A stretch of 45,069 nucleotides of DNA from UBA6080 sp964607515. GTDB taxonomy: Bacteria > Fermentibacterota > Fermentibacteria > Fermentibacterales > JCC-6. The stretch is taken from NCBI GenBank assembly GCA_964607515.1, contig CAZSKU010000022.1, forward strand, positions 1-45,069. Reading direction: 5' to 3'. This document shows positions 44,701 through 45,069 of this stretch, piece after piece. The notes beneath the pieces are model-generated. The model searched no databases. It saw only the letters and a program-made list of their open reading frames with translations, and had not been told where the DNA came from. How positions within the stretch are numbered: position 1 is the first letter of the stretch; each line of letters opens with the position of its first letter. The position numbers and the translations under genes are program-made.

Positions 44701-44817
44701 CTCCACCTCCCGGAATGGGTCAATATGCCCTGAAGCAACGATCAAGTCACGTCCGGGATTCGCGGATGGATGGTTCTCTTCCGGGGTTTTCCCGGTGACC
44801 GGTTCTGTGCCGGCGGT

Positions 44818-45054
44818 CTAATAGGTCCCTTTGCCTTCACAGACGAAGCAGATGCCGGTTCCTTCGCACAGGTAGCAGACTACGTCGCTGCCTATCTTTC
44901 CGGTGCCCCCGCAGGCGGCGCATTCGCCGTGGCCGTTGCAGGAAGGGCATGTGCACTTGAACAAGTATCTGCGGTATATCAAAAGAAAAATAAAGAACAG
45001 CAGGGCGATGAACGCCGCCGCGCACACGAGGAAGCCCACAGGGTCAAGATCCAT
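44818..45054 (-). CDS. Small membrane protein with DnaJ-type CxxCxGxG zinc motifs
   Basis: 78 residues from ATG with GGAGGGAAAC directly upstream. One transmembrane helix (VGFLVCAAAFIALLFFIFLL, residues 6-25) is followed by a basic YRRYLFK, which predicts the C-terminus in the cytoplasm. The tail carries four cysteine pairs: CPSCNGHG, CAACGGTG, CYLCEGTG and CFVCEGKG. This is the cysteine-rich zinc domain of DnaJ without J or substrate domains. Role unknown; a membrane-tethered zinc or protein-binding module is the reasonable guess. 117 bp of non-coding DNA separate it from the PAP2 gene; that gap holds only a weak CCGGG/CCCGG hairpin at 44781-44795. Confidence 0.8.
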   Translation of the reverse strand: MDLDPVGFLVCAAAFIALLFFIFLLIYRRYLFKCTCPSCNGHGECAACGGTGKIGSDVVCYLCEGTGICFVCEGKGTY

Positions 45055-45069
45055 GTTTCCCTCCGCTAT

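Overview
The window is a GC-rich, gene-dense bacterial chromosome segment. It suggests a diderm (Gram-negative-type) bacterium, because it carries many predicted lipoproteins, two lytic transglycosylases, a DUF481/YdiY-like outer-membrane protein and a PpiD/SurA-like anchored chaperone. The lipoprotein style and gene content remind me of uncultured FCB-group lineages such as Fermentibacteria. That placement is a guess, since no rRNA gene is present. Genes are tightly packed with ATGA, GTGA and TTGA stop/start overlaps. TTG and GTG starts are common. Terminators are hairpins with long G and C runs. I see no tRNA, rRNA, CRISPR array or insertion sequence.

Region by region. 1-693: C-terminal part of a histidine kinase. 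679-4000 (minus): five consecutive small lipoprotein genes that share an approximately 90-residue repeat ending in a D-x-D-G-D-T-Y-T-like motif. 4117-9581 (plus): an overlapping operon of a GGDEF protein, an amidohydrolase, nadC, coaX, coaC and mtnA (cofactor synthesis and methionine salvage). 9651-10400: secreted beta-propeller. 10432-18422: dnaK, dnaJ, mutS2, dnaG and a divergent sigma-70 factor in the usual rpoD position. 18352-20878: binding lipoprotein, ATPase and permease of a metal-chelate/cobalamin-type ABC importer. 20872-22719 (minus): PpiD/SurA-like protein. 22804-24576: DNA polymerase III delta subunit and a coiled-coil zinc-ribbon protein. 24548-25567 (minus): asd. 25571-33826: MltD-like transglycosylase, two helical-repeat/TPR proteins and a Slt70-like transglycosylase. 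33873-38961: holo-ACP synthase, acetyl-CoA-synthetase-like ligase, acyl carrier protein and two KBL-like alpha-oxoamine synthases. 39040-39753: outer-membrane protein. 39764-45054 (minus): remnant of an AAA ATPase gene, a giant TIR/degenerate-cyclase/STAND-ATPase/TPR protein, a PAP2 phosphatase and a small membrane protein with CxxCxGxG motifs.

The strongest candidates for new biology are: (1) the D-x-D-G-D-T-Y-T repeat lipoprotein array; (2) the cluster pairing a dedicated ACP and ACP synthase with a small-acid ligase and tandem KBL paralogues; (3) the TIR-STAND protein, whose cyclase-like domain has lost its expected metal-binding residues, next to a decayed ATPase gene; (4) a dnaG-linked sigma factor lacking the tryptophan pair normally used in promoter melting; and (5) two lytic transglycosylases bracketing two uncharacterised helical-repeat proteins. 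All functions are read from sequence motifs only; no database search was run.
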